The notes: a model not told the origin generated them from the letters alone. DNA of 64,000 nt from Nocardioides plantarum (GCF_006346395.1 NZ_VDMS01000001.1:1488001-1552000); one strand, 5' to 3'; shown: positions 53,706 to 61,981, counted from the stretch's first letter. Program-made: numbers and translations.

Positions 53706-54256
53706 TCACGCCCACTCGAGCGCCTGGAACTGCCGCGTCGAGGGTGCGGTCAGAAGCGTCCACCCCGCCCGTTGCATCCGCCAGACCGCCGTGTCCCGCA
53801 CCTGGGCCGCACAGATCCCTGGGTGTCGGGCCCAGCGACGGAGAAGGGGTCGTAGTCGTCGTGCGTCCTGGCAGTGTGCAGGCAGAAGACGTAGACGTCT
53901 GCGTGGTACTGCCGCTCCGACGACCGTGCGTTCGTTGCCGCGTCCCAGCCATAGGCGGGTGCGACACGGAAGGTCGGGGTGCTGAGCTTCTTCTGGGCCC
54001 AGGACTGGAGGAAACCGGAGGACTTCACCTCGATCGTCGTACCGTCCGGTGCGGTGACGTCCCACGGGTCCCACTCCACTCGGGCGCCCCGCGATTCGAC
54101 CGCGCGCGCGACGAGGAACTCCGCGAGATAGCCCCGCACGTTGTTGGTGCGGAGGTCGCTCATCGCATACCTCCAGAAGTCGAGGATCGAGGCATCGAGG
54201 CCGTCGAACGACTCGGTGCCGGACAGCCCGGCGGCAGCAGGTGGGTCGAAGGTCAT
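53706..54256 (-). pseudogene. Hypothetical protein, probably frameshifted near its 3' end
   Basis: The frame starting at 54256 reads a plausible soluble protein (MSDLRTNNVRGYLAEFLVA, WDVTAPDGTTIEVKSSGFL, HADVYVFCLHTARTHDDYDP) whose Glu/Asp...EVKSSG region resembles nuclease-fold proteins. After about residue 140 it turns into low-complexity sequence and stops at 53750. In another frame, good protein sequence continues (QVRDTAVWRMQRAGWTLLT) to a stop at 53706. A single indel around 53805-53830 would join them. Either the gene is broken or the sequence has an error there. Confidence 0.5.
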
Positions 54257-54346
54257 GCGCCGATGACATCAGGCCGACTCGGTCGGCGTCGTCCTCCTGC
54301 AGAGCCGGATCGTGGCTAGCCAAGCGAACGGTCGAGGCAGGTCCCC

Positions 54347-54373
54347 CATGACCGGTGTCATGCCCGGCATGAC
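54347..54373. promoter_or_regulatory. Inverted repeat CATGAC-CGGT-GTCATG before the precursor gene
   Basis: A perfect 6-4-6 inverted repeat (54347-54362) is followed by an extra half-site CATGAC (54368-54373). It lies about 130 bases before the precursor start, and the same site is found before the multicopper oxidase gene. Confidence 0.75.
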
Positions 54374-54493
54374 CGACCGCCCCGACGTCGTACGCAACCC
54401 TTCCTGCGCGGAGCCGGACCTGACGGAATGGGTCATGGCCGCACCCGGCGGCCAGCTCACGGGCCATGTGGCCCACGACGAGAGGTAAACACC

Positions 54494-54643
54494 ATGAAGA
54501 ACGCCAACGCCTTCGCTGCCTTCGACATCGCCGAGCTGGAGGTCCTCGAGACCGCCCAGGGCATGGCGCTCCCCGAGATGGGCGCGTCGTCCGGCTCCAT
54601 CGGCACGTCGAGCTCGTCCAGCTCCACCTGCTCGGCCTGCTGA
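54494..54643 (+). CDS. Thiopeptide-type precursor peptide (49 aa)
   Basis: This 49-residue peptide has an acidic leader (FDIAELEVLE) ending GMALPEMGA, the leader style of known thiopeptide precursors. The probable core (residues 32-49) is SSGSIGTSSSSSSTCSAC. Its Ser1 and Ser10 to Ser13 could supply dehydroalanines for a central pyridine; other Ser/Thr could become oxazoles or dehydro residues. It has only two Cys, both near the C-terminus, unlike the Cys-rich cores of thiocillin-type peptides and more like the Ser/Thr-rich berninamycin type. GAGAGG precedes the ATG. The modifying operon lies 10 kb away on the other strand. Confidence 0.82.
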   Translation: MKNANAFAAFDIAELEVLETAQGMALPEMGASSGSIGTSSSSSSTCSAC

Positions 54644-54734
54644 TCGGGTCCCTCCCGGAACCCTGTCAGCCGACGGCTGCGGATGTCGGCCCCATGATGC
54701 GTGTGGGGCACCCCGCGACCGACGTCTGAAAAAC

Positions 54735-54776
54735 CGATGTGCCCGCCCCGTTCGGCCGAACGGGACGGGCACATCG
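54735..54776. terminator. Terminator between the precursor and SagB-type genes
   Basis: A 20-bp stem with one mismatch is centred at 54755/54756. On the minus strand it is followed by TTTTT, so it is a good terminator for the dehydrogenase gene and also closes the precursor transcript. Confidence 0.85.
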
Positions 54777-54803
54777 TCATGCGTGGATCACGGTGGAGCT
54801 GGT

Positions 54804-54900
54804 GTCTGCCCGACGATGCGTGCCGGGCAGACCAGCAACGGTACCCCCACCACGACGTACGGCGCAGCCGAAGGGCGCACGGGGTCCCCCCGTGCGCCCT
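54804..54900. terminator. Two further hairpins downstream of the SagB-type gene
   Basis: GTCTGCCCG/CGGGCAGAC (54804-54832) and a perfect 13-bp stem AGGGCGCACGGGG (54872-54884 with 54888-54900, loop TCC) stand between the convergent genes. The latter is 19 bases past the dehydrogenase stop. Confidence 0.7.
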
Positions 54901-54919
54901 CCAGCTGTCGGGGGTGGCG

Positions 54920-56470
54920 TCAGCCGGTCGGCGTCCAGGCGCCGTCGTTGAGCAGCGACCAGCCCGGCGCGAGGCCGGCGTCACCGGACACCGCGGCCGC
55001 GTCGACGCTCGGCCGCGAGCCGAGGATGAAGTCGCCCACGGACGACTCGCGCAGGTAGTCCAGGCCGAAGGCCCGGGCCGCGAGGTCGGCGTCGCCGTTG
55101 CCCAGGGCGCAGGGGGCCAGGCCCATCGCGGTCGCGACGAGGTACATCGTCTGGTAGGCCACGCCCGTGTGACGCAGCGTGGTCGCGTAGGCGATGCTGC
55201 GGTACTTCCACGACACCCGCGCGAACCGCGCGGTCATCGTCACCAGCACGTCGGGCCGGGCCTCGAGACCCGTCGCCGCCGAGGCGACGTTGAGCATCAG
55301 CTCGGCGTCGCGGCCGAGGTCGCCGACGTGGACGAGGGCGTGGTCGACCGGGTCGTAGTAGTAGCGCCCCGGCTCCAGGCCGGCGCAGCGTCGTACGGTC
55401 AGGAACAGCTCGAGCTCGTAGGAGCCACCACCGCTCGGGTAGGGCCGCGAGACGCGCTCCTCCTCGGTCGGGTCGCTCGGCGCGTACGCCGCCCGGACGC
55501 GCGCGGTCCGGTAGAGGAACTCCCCCAGCTGCACCACGGTCATCGGCTCGTCGCCGTAGTCGCGGATCGAGCGCCGCGCCTCCAGCACCTCGGTGAGGGT
55601 GGGGTCGGCGGCCGAGGTGGCGGCGAGGTCCGGTCGCGTCAGCGGCACCCGCGCACCCTGCGGCACCGGACGGCGGGCGGGCAGCGGGTCGATCTCGCCG
55701 ACATAGGGGTACGCCGCCCCGTGGACGGCGTCGAAGCGGCCCGAGCGCACCCGCGAGTGCATGAGCAGGTCGTGGAAGTCCCACTGGCGCAACGTCGGAT
55801 CGGTCGCCGACGCGAACACCCCGTCGACATCCGCGCGCTCGACGACACCCGCTCCGACGAGATGAGCGAGCACCGCTCTCTCAACGCGATCGGTGCTCTC
55901 GTCGTCGATCAGCTCCGCGACCGGACGGGCCCGCCCCAGCAGCGGCACCAGCCGCGCGAGCACCCCGTCGCCGACCAGGAACCGGGTGGTGCCGAGCGGC
56001 GACTCCAGCACGAGGTCGTCGCCGTCGGTGCGCAGCAGCGCGAAGCGGCTCAGCCGTACGACGTCACCCGCGGCGACCGGGACCGGCGCGGGCCACGGGC
56101 CGCGGGCCGTCTGCTCGGCCGCCAGGACGACCTGCGCCGCACCGTCCGACCACCGTCGCGCGACGCGGTGGCCGAGCCGGTCGAGCACCAGCTCCAGCGC
56201 GGTCCGCCCCTGGGGGCCGATCTCCTCCTCGACCACCTCGAGGTCGAGCGGACCCGCGAGCATCCGCTCCAGCAGGTCCACCAGCGGCGCCGGCAGGGGT
56301 CGCAGCACGGTGGCCGACCCGGTGCCGGTCTCGTCGCCCACGGCGATCCCGTCGGCCAGCCGCCGTACGACGGTGCCCCGCCTCCACGCCGGCCCCGGCC
56401 GCAACACGGTCACGGAAGCGGTCACGGGCGCCGGGAACGGCGGGGCGAGGGTCACGGGCGCGCTCGGCAT
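54920..56470 (-). CDS. SagB-family peptide dehydrogenase (second copy in the region)
   Basis: This 516-residue protein has an N-terminal half with winged-helix/ThiF-like character (LERMLAGPLDLEVVEEEIG, VERAVLAHLVGAGVVERADV). Its C-terminal half is a nitroreductase-fold SagB domain (EARRSIRDYGDEPMTVVQLGEFLYRTARV, YPSGGGSYELELFLTV, YRSIAYATTLRHTGVAYQTMYLVATAMGLAPCALG). Such FMN enzymes oxidise azolines to azoles. It converges on the precursor gene and is divergent from the oxidase operon. The ATG at 56470 is the first good start; an extension to 56587 would cover the operator. Why two azoline dehydrogenases exist is open. Confidence 0.87.
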   Translation of the reverse strand: MPSAPVTLAPPFPAPVTASVTVLRPGPAWRRGTVVRRLADGIAVGDETGTGSATVLRPLPAPLVDLLERMLAGPLDLEVVEEEIGPQGRTALELVLDRLGHRVARRWSDGAAQVVLAAEQTARGPWPAPVPVAAGDVVRLSRFALLRTDGDDLVLESPLGTTRFLVGDGVLARLVPLLGRARPVAELIDDESTDRVERAVLAHLVGAGVVERADVDGVFASATDPTLRQWDFHDLLMHSRVRSGRFDAVHGAAYPYVGEIDPLPARRPVPQGARVPLTRPDLAATSAADPTLTEVLEARRSIRDYGDEPMTVVQLGEFLYRTARVRAAYAPSDPTEEERVSRPYPSGGGSYELELFLTVRRCAGLEPGRYYYDPVDHALVHVGDLGRDAELMLNVASAATGLEARPDVLVTMTARFARVSWKYRSIAYATTLRHTGVAYQTMYLVATAMGLAPCALGNGDADLAARAFGLDYLRESSVGDFILGSRPSVDAAAVSGDAGLAPGWSLLNDGAWTPTG

Positions 56471-56520
56471 ACGGCGACGCTGACACCCGCTCGGCCCGGC
56501 CGGGCCCACCCGACCCACCG

Positions 56521-56538
56521 CCATGACTTCGGTCATGG
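56521..56538. promoter_or_regulatory. Inverted repeat CCATGAC-TTCG-GTCATGG in the SagB/oxidase divergent promoter
   Basis: A perfect inverted repeat with 7-base arms lies about 50 bases from the dehydrogenase start and 75 bases before the oxidase -10 candidate TAGCGT (56598-56603). Its core equals the site before the precursor gene. Confidence 0.78.
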
Positions 56539-56647
56539 GTTGCGTGACCGCCGACCCCGCGGCGCTCGCCCACACCCCGTACGACAAAGGGGCTGCCTAG
56601 CGTCACGGACATCGCCCGATCCGTCACCCGAGCCGCAGGAGATCACG

Positions 56648-58216
56648 ATGTCGAGCAAGGTCCGCGAAGTCGTCTCCCGCCGTCGGGCGCTCCAGTCCGG
56701 CGCCGCCCTCGTCGGCGTCGCCGCGACCCCGGTCGTGCTGAGCCGGATCGGCGGGGCCGGTCCGGCCAACGCCGCCGGTCCGCACGACCACGCCGCCATG
56801 ACGGCCATGACCGCTGACGCGGGCTCGCACGACCACGCCGCCATGACCGCCGACGCCGTCGGCCCACCCCACCCGGCCGTCGCCGCAGCGGCGGCCGCCA
56901 AGTTCACCCGCGCGCTGCCGATCCTCGGAACCCAGAAGCCGCTCGCTCGGACGTCGACGACCGACGTCTACGCCAGCCGGATCGTCGACACCACCGCCGA
57001 GATCCTGCCTGGGGTGCGCAGCACGGTGCGCACCTACGACGGCAGCTTCTCCGGCACGGTCGTCCGGGCCACCCGCGGCCGTCGGGTCCTCATGGTGCAG
57101 ACGAACAAGACCTCGGACCCGTCCTCGGTGCACCTGCACGGCGGCGTGACGCCGCAGCGCTGGGACGGCGGCGGGATGGCCGTCATCGCCCCCGGCAAGT
57201 CCAAGGAGTACGTCTACGCCAACACCCAGCCCGGCGCGACGCTCTGGCAGCACGACCACGTGCACCACGCGCACGCCGAGAACGTCTTCCGCGGCCTGGC
57301 CCGCCCCTACCTGTTGCACGACCCGGCCCAGGACGCCCTCAACCTCCCCTCCGGCGAGTACGACGTGCCGCTCGTGCTGCGCGACGCCCGCTTCGACAGC
57401 GACGGGCAGCTCGCCTACGTGATGGACGACGCCGAGGGCCGCTCGACGATCCTGGTCAACGGCGTGCCGTGGCCGGTCATGAAGGTCAAGGCGCGCAGGT
57501 ACCGCCTGCGCTTCATCAACGCCGCCAACCTGCGCTTCTTCGTGATGGCGCTGTCCACCGGTACGCCGTTCACCCAGATCGGCGGGGACGGCGGCCTGCT
57601 CCCCGCGCCGTGGCAGGCGCCGGTCATCGCGATCTCGCCCGGCGAGCGCGCCGAGGTCGTCGTCGACTTCTCGGCGTACCCGAAGGGCACCGTGCTCACC
57701 CTCGACAACTACATCGGGCCTGGCCCGATGGAGGACGTCGGCAAGGTGATGGCCTTCGAGGTCGGCGACCCGGCGCCCGACACCAGCACCGTGCCCGCGA
57801 GCCTCGCGCCCCTGCCGGCCCTGAAGCCGGCCGCCGTACGACGCCGCTTCGAGCTGGCGATGGACGAGCCGGGCAGCGGCGGCATGGCGGCCACCATCAA
57901 CGGCCTCGCCTTCGACCACGACCGGATCGACACCACCGTGCCGTGGGGCAGCACCGAGGAGTGGACGGTCGTCAACACCAACGCGACGCTGCCGCACAAC
58001 TTCCACACCCACCTGGTGCCGTTCCGGGTGCTCAGCCGTGACGGGAAGCCGGTCGGCCTCGACGAGAGCGGCCTCAAGGACACCGTGCAGATCTTCCCCG
58101 GTCAGACGGTCGTGCTGCGGCTGACCTTCGACAGCCACCGCGGCGTCTACCCCTACCACTGCCACATGCTCGACCACTCGGACATGGGCATGATGGCGCA
58201 GATGAAGGTCGTGTGA
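56648..58216 (+). CDS. Tat-exported multicopper oxidase
   Basis: This 522-residue oxidase has a twin-arginine signal (SRRRALQSGAALVGVAATPVV, within about 9-45) and then a His/Met-rich stretch (HDHAAMTAMTADAGSHDHAAM, positions about 51-72). Copper sites are complete: HLHGG, WQHDHVHHAH, HNFHTH and YHCHMLDHSDMGMM. Enzymes of this class oxidise phenols, metal ions or o-aminophenols; phenoxazinone synthase is one. Next to aminohydroxybenzoate genes, oxidation of an o-aminophenol outside the cytoplasm is a good guess. AGGAG precedes the ATG. It heads a four-gene operon. Confidence 0.9.
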   Translation: MSSKVREVVSRRRALQSGAALVGVAATPVVLSRIGGAGPANAAGPHDHAAMTAMTADAGSHDHAAMTADAVGPPHPAVAAAAAAKFTRALPILGTQKPLARTSTTDVYASRIVDTTAEILPGVRSTVRTYDGSFSGTVVRATRGRRVLMVQTNKTSDPSSVHLHGGVTPQRWDGGGMAVIAPGKSKEYVYANTQPGATLWQHDHVHHAHAENVFRGLARPYLLHDPAQDALNLPSGEYDVPLVLRDARFDSDGQLAYVMDDAEGRSTILVNGVPWPVMKVKARRYRLRFINAANLRFFVMALSTGTPFTQIGGDGGLLPAPWQAPVIAISPGERAEVVVDFSAYPKGTVLTLDNYIGPGPMEDVGKVMAFEVGDPAPDTSTVPASLAPLPALKPAAVRRRFELAMDEPGSGGMAATINGLAFDHDRIDTTVPWGSTEEWTVVNTNATLPHNFHTHLVPFRVLSRDGKPVGLDESGLKDTVQIFPGQTVVLRLTFDSHRGVYPYHCHMLDHSDMGMMAQMKVV

Positions 58217-58220
58217 CCCC

Positions 58221-59807
58221 GTGACCACCGCCCTCCTCACCACGCCGGCCGAGCCCCAGGTCGCCCCTGGAGCCGCCCCGGGGATCGACCTGGCCACCGG
58301 GTACATCGCCCGCCTGCTCGCCGTCTGGGACGCCGACCCCGACCGCGACGTCGTCCTCACCGACGCGCTCGTCCTCACCGCCGGCGACCTGGCGCGGCGT
58401 ACCCGCGCGCTCGCCGTCCGGCTGGGCGCCGCCGGCGTCGGACCGGGCACGACGGTCGCGCTGCTCACCGTCCCCAACGACCCCGCCATGCTCACCGCAC
58501 GCTGGGCCGCGCACCGCTGCGGCGCCACCGTCGTGCACGTGCGATCGATGAACCCACGCACCGACGAGGTCGAGCTGCCGCTCGACGCGCAGGCCGACGT
58601 GCTGCGCACCACCCGTCCGCTCGTGCTGCTCACCGACGACGCCACGTCGGACCGGGCCCGGCGGCTGGTCGGCCTGGTCCCCGGCACCGAGGTCGTCGCG
58701 CTCGACGACACCGACACCCACACGGACACCCACACCGACGCCGTCCTGCCGACGCACGTCGACCCGGCCTCGCTCGCCCTGGTCGACTTCACCAGCGGCA
58801 CGGTCAACGCTCCCAAGCTGGTCGCCCAGTCGTGGGCGTCGCGCGAGCGCCTCGTCGCCCGCCTGACCGGCGCCACCGACCCCGCGGGACCGACCCGCTT
58901 CCTCAGCGTCACGCCGATCAGCCACACCACCGCGCCGATGATCGACGCCGCCCTCCTCGGCGGCGGGTCCGTCGTGCTGCACCCGGGCTTCGACGTCGAC
59001 GCCGTGCTCGGCGCCGTCACCGACCGGGCCGTCACCGACGTCTACCTCGCCGTCCCGCACCTGCTCGCGCTCCTCGACGACGGCCGGTTGCCGACCACCG
59101 ACCTGACCGGCCTGCGCCGCGTCGTCTACAGCGGTACGCCGTCCGCGGCGTGGCGGGTCCGCCAGGCCGTGGCCGCGTTCGGCGGCTCGCTGGTGCAGGT
59201 CTACGGCGCCACCGAGACCGGGGGCATCAGCGCCCTCACCGCCGAGGACCACCTCGAGCCCGAGCTGCACGGCACCGTCGGGCGCCCGTTCCCCTGGGTC
59301 GAGGTCGAGATCCGCAACGACGACATCGTCGTGCCCGCCGGAGGGACCGGCGAGATCCACGTGCGCTCCGAGACCGTGATGACCGGCTACCTCGGCGCCG
59401 ACGACCCCCACGACGCGGTGGCCGACGGCTGGGTCGCCACCGGCGACCTCGGTCGCTGGGACCGCCACGGCTACCTCGAGCTGCTCGGCCGGGTCGGCGG
59501 CGTCATCAAGACCGGCGGCCTGAAGATCTACCCCGCCGCGGTCGAGGCCGCCCTCACCCAGCACCCCGCCGTCCGGCAGGCCGTCGTCGAGGGGCGCCGC
59601 TCGTGCGACGAGCGCGAACACGTCCACGCCACGATCTCCTGCGCGCCCGGCAGCTGCACGCCCGCGGAGCTGCACGACCACGTGGCCGTGCTGCTCTCGG
59701 AGTCGCACGCGCCGACCGAGTTCACCTTCTGGTCCGGCATCCCGCTGACCGATCGCGGCAAGCCCGACTACCAGGCGATGCGCGCCGCGGACGGCGGGCT
59801 CCGATGA
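58221..59807 (+). CDS. AMP-dependent (aryl) acid ligase
   Basis: This 528-residue ANL enzyme has an adenylation P-loop that is unusual: DFTSGTVNAPKLV (189-201) instead of TSGTTGxPK, keeping K199. YGATETGGIS, the hinge region VATGDLGRWDRHGYLELLGR and catalytic K514 (TDRGKPDY) are present. In the operon it most likely activates 3-amino-4-hydroxybenzoate for transfer to CoA, a carrier or the peptide. GTG start four bases after the oxidase stop; it ends in an ATGA overlap with the aldolase gene. A short THTDTHTD repeat lies near residue 173. Confidence 0.87.
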   Translation: MTTALLTTPAEPQVAPGAAPGIDLATGYIARLLAVWDADPDRDVVLTDALVLTAGDLARRTRALAVRLGAAGVGPGTTVALLTVPNDPAMLTARWAAHRCGATVVHVRSMNPRTDEVELPLDAQADVLRTTRPLVLLTDDATSDRARRLVGLVPGTEVVALDDTDTHTDTHTDAVLPTHVDPASLALVDFTSGTVNAPKLVAQSWASRERLVARLTGATDPAGPTRFLSVTPISHTTAPMIDAALLGGGSVVLHPGFDVDAVLGAVTDRAVTDVYLAVPHLLALLDDGRLPTTDLTGLRRVVYSGTPSAAWRVRQAVAAFGGSLVQVYGATETGGISALTAEDHLEPELHGTVGRPFPWVEVEIRNDDIVVPAGGTGEIHVRSETVMTGYLGADDPHDAVADGWVATGDLGRWDRHGYLELLGRVGGVIKTGGLKIYPAAVEAALTQHPAVRQAVVEGRRSCDEREHVHATISCAPGSCTPAELHDHVAVLLSESHAPTEFTFWSGIPLTDRGKPDYQAMRAADGGLR

Positions 59808-60622
59808 GCGGCCGCGCGCTCCGCCTCCAACGGCTGCACCGGCACGGCCAGCGCCTGCTGGTCGCCCCGCTCGACCACCCGCTCGCCATCGGTCCCCTGC
59901 TCCCCCGCGCCGCCGGCCTCGACGACCTCGTCGGCAGCCTCGCCCGCGGTGGCGCCGACGCCGTGGTGCTCCACAAGGGCGCCGTACGCCGTGTGGCACC
60001 GCACCGCTGGGCCGACCTGTCGCTCGTCGTCCACCTCAACGCCAGCACCCCGATCGGCGGCGAGCCCGACGAGAAGTACCTCGTCTGCTCCGTCGAGGAG
60101 GCCCTGCGCGCCGGGGCCGACATGGTCAGCGTGCACGTCAACCTCGGCGCCCGTACCGAGGCCCGCCAGCTCCAGGACCTCGCCGATGTCGCCGCCGACT
60201 GCGACCACTGGGGCGTGCCGCTGCTGGCGATGGCCTACCCGCGCGGCCCCTCCGTGGTCGACCCCTACGACCCGGCGCTCGTGCAGCACGCCGTGACGGC
60301 GGCGGCCGAGCTGGGCGCGGACCTCGTCAAGACCGTCCAGGTCGCCGACCCCGCCGACATGCGCGCCATCACCGCGTCGTGCCCGGTCCCGGTGCTCGTG
60401 GCCGGCGGCGCTCCCCGCGAGCGCGACGGCGACCTGCTGCGTGACGTCGAGGCCGCGCTGTCCGGTGGCGTCGGCGGGCTCGCCCTCGGCCGCTGCCTGT
60501 TCCAGGCCGACGACCCCACCCAGATCACGCGCGCCGTCGCGCGTCTCGTGCACCGGCCCAGCCCGTGGGCCGTGACTCCCCAGGAGGTAGACCATGACCG
60601 TCCCCAAGCTGTGCTGGCTTGA
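59804..60622 (+). CDS. Class I aldolase, GriI-like (aminohydroxybenzoate pathway)
   Basis: This 272-residue TIM-barrel aldolase of the DhnA/FbaB type has its Schiff-base lysine at K176 (GADLVKTVQV) and VAPLDHPLAIGP at the first strand. GriI joins aspartate-semialdehyde and dihydroxyacetone phosphate into the C7 precursor of 3-amino-4-hydroxybenzoate. Pairing with the GriH-like gene, which overlaps it by 29 bases, strongly supports that role over the archaeal shikimate-type or sugar-phosphate alternatives. Confidence 0.83.
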   Translation: MSGRALRLQRLHRHGQRLLVAPLDHPLAIGPLLPRAAGLDDLVGSLARGGADAVVLHKGAVRRVAPHRWADLSLVVHLNASTPIGGEPDEKYLVCSVEEALRAGADMVSVHVNLGARTEARQLQDLADVAADCDHWGVPLLAMAYPRGPSVVDPYDPALVQHAVTAAAELGADLVKTVQVADPADMRAITASCPVPVLVAGGAPRERDGDLLRDVEAALSGGVGGLALGRCLFQADDPTQITRAVARLVHRPSPWAVTPQEVDHDRPQAVLA

Positions 60623-61697
60623 CCTGCGTCAGGCCGACGACGTCGGCGCGGTCGTCGAGGAGGCCCTGCACCAGGGCATCGACGCCGTCCTGACCGACGA
60701 CCCGCGCGTGCTCGACGGCCTGCCGCCGTCGGTACGCCGGGTGCTGGTCCTGCCGGCCGTCGACACCGACACCGACCTGGGGGTCGCCGACGTCGTCGTG
60801 CTACCCGACGGCGTCGACCCCACCGTCCTGCGCGACCTGCACCCGCAGGTGCAGGTCGGCCGCTGGGTGGAGATCACCGACGCCGACAGCCTCGAGGTCG
60901 CCTGCCAGGCGGCGCGGCAGGAGGACTGGAGCGTGCTGCACTTCCACGACCCGACCAAGATCCCGCTCGAGATCGTGATCGCGGCCGCCTCCGGCTCGAC
61001 CGGCTCCATCATCACCACCGCCGCGGACCCCGAGGAGGCCGAGATCGTGTACGGCGTCCTCGAGCTCGGCTCGGACGGCGTCCTGATGGCCGCGCGCAAG
61101 GTCGGTGACGCCACGGCCCTGCGCCGGGCCGCCGAGGGGGTCAACGGCGAGGTCGCCCTCGTCGAGCTGACCGTCACCGCCACCTCGCACGTCGGCATGG
61201 GCGAGCGTGCGTGCGTCGACACCTGCACCTACTTCGACAAGGACGAGGGCATCCTGGTCGGCTCGACGTCGAAGGGCATGGTGCTCTGCGTCAGCGAGAC
61301 GCACCCGCTGCCCTACATGCCGACGCGGCCGTTCCGGGTCAACGCCGGCGCGATCCACTCCTACACGCTCGCCGCCGACGGCCGTACCAGCTATCTCAGC
61401 GAGCTGCGCGCCGGCAGCCGGATCACCGCCGTCGCCGCCGACGGCCGCACCCGCCTGGTCACGGTCGGCCGGGTCAAGATCGAGACCCGTCCGCTGATCA
61501 GCGTCGACGCCGTCGCCCCCAACGGCCAGACCGTCAACCTGATCCTCCAGGACGACTGGCACGTGCGGGTCCTCGGCCCGGGCGCCGTCGTGCTCAACAG
61601 CACCGAGCTGCGCCCCGGCGACACCATGCTCGGCCACCTCCCCGTCGCCGACCGCCACGTCGGCTACCCGATCGACGAGTTCTGCCGCGAGCAGTAG
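60594..61697 (+). CDS. 3-dehydroquinate synthase II-like, GriH-type cyclase
   Basis: This 367-residue protein belongs to the DHQ synthase II family, found mainly in archaea and, in actinobacteria, as GriH of 3-amino-4-hydroxybenzoate synthesis. Characteristic stretches are WTDLR-like CWLDLRQ at the start, LMAARKVGDATAL, VELTVTATSHVGMGERACVDTC, ILVGSTSKGMVL and FRVNAGAIHSY. It aminates and cyclises the C7 product of the GriI-type aldolase to the aromatic ring. GGAGG lies just before the ATG, inside the aldolase gene. Confidence 0.85.
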   Translation: MTVPKLCWLDLRQADDVGAVVEEALHQGIDAVLTDDPRVLDGLPPSVRRVLVLPAVDTDTDLGVADVVVLPDGVDPTVLRDLHPQVQVGRWVEITDADSLEVACQAARQEDWSVLHFHDPTKIPLEIVIAAASGSTGSIITTAADPEEAEIVYGVLELGSDGVLMAARKVGDATALRRAAEGVNGEVALVELTVTATSHVGMGERACVDTCTYFDKDEGILVGSTSKGMVLCVSETHPLPYMPTRPFRVNAGAIHSYTLAADGRTSYLSELRAGSRITAVAADGRTRLVTVGRVKIETRPLISVDAVAPNGQTVNLILQDDWHVRVLGPGAVVLNSTELRPGDTMLGHLPVADRHVGYPIDEFCREQ

Positions 61698-61713
61698 CCC
61701 TCCCCCGCCTCCT

Positions 61714-61748
61714 CGATGCCGAGCCGCCCACCGGGTGGCTCGGCATCG
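61714..61748 (+). terminator. Terminator of the oxidase/aminohydroxybenzoate operon
   Basis: CGATGCCGAGCC (61714-61725) pairs with GGCTCGGCATCG (61737-61748); inner pairs extend the stem to about 16 bp with a 3-base loop. It lies 17 bases after the stop. Confidence 0.85.
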
Positions 61749-61776
61749 TCGTGCGGCCACGACGCAGCCACGTCGG

Positions 61777-61975
61777 CTGAGGTGCGAGCGAAGCGACCGC
61801 CACGTCGGCTGAGGTGCGAGCGAAGCGAGCCTCGAAGCCACGTGCCAGTCCGACGACCGACGGCCGAGGGCTGGGCGGATCGGCTACGGGGGCTTCGAGG
61901 CTCGTCGCCAGGGCTCCTCGCACCTCAGCCGACGTGAGGTCGGCCTCGAGCTCCTGGCAGCTCAGCCGGCGTGAG
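61777..61975 (+). repeat. Dispersed intergenic repeat, copy 4 (multiple units)
   Basis: CGGCTGAGGTGCGAGCGAAGCGA occurs twice in direct order (from 61777 and 61806), followed by GCCTCGAAGCC, and inverted units (GCTTCGAGGCTCG, CGCACCTCAGCCGACGTGAGG) lie to 61975. It matches the other three loci of the family. No gene is seen in 61698-62041. Confidence 0.7.
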
Positions 61976-61981
61976 GTGGGC

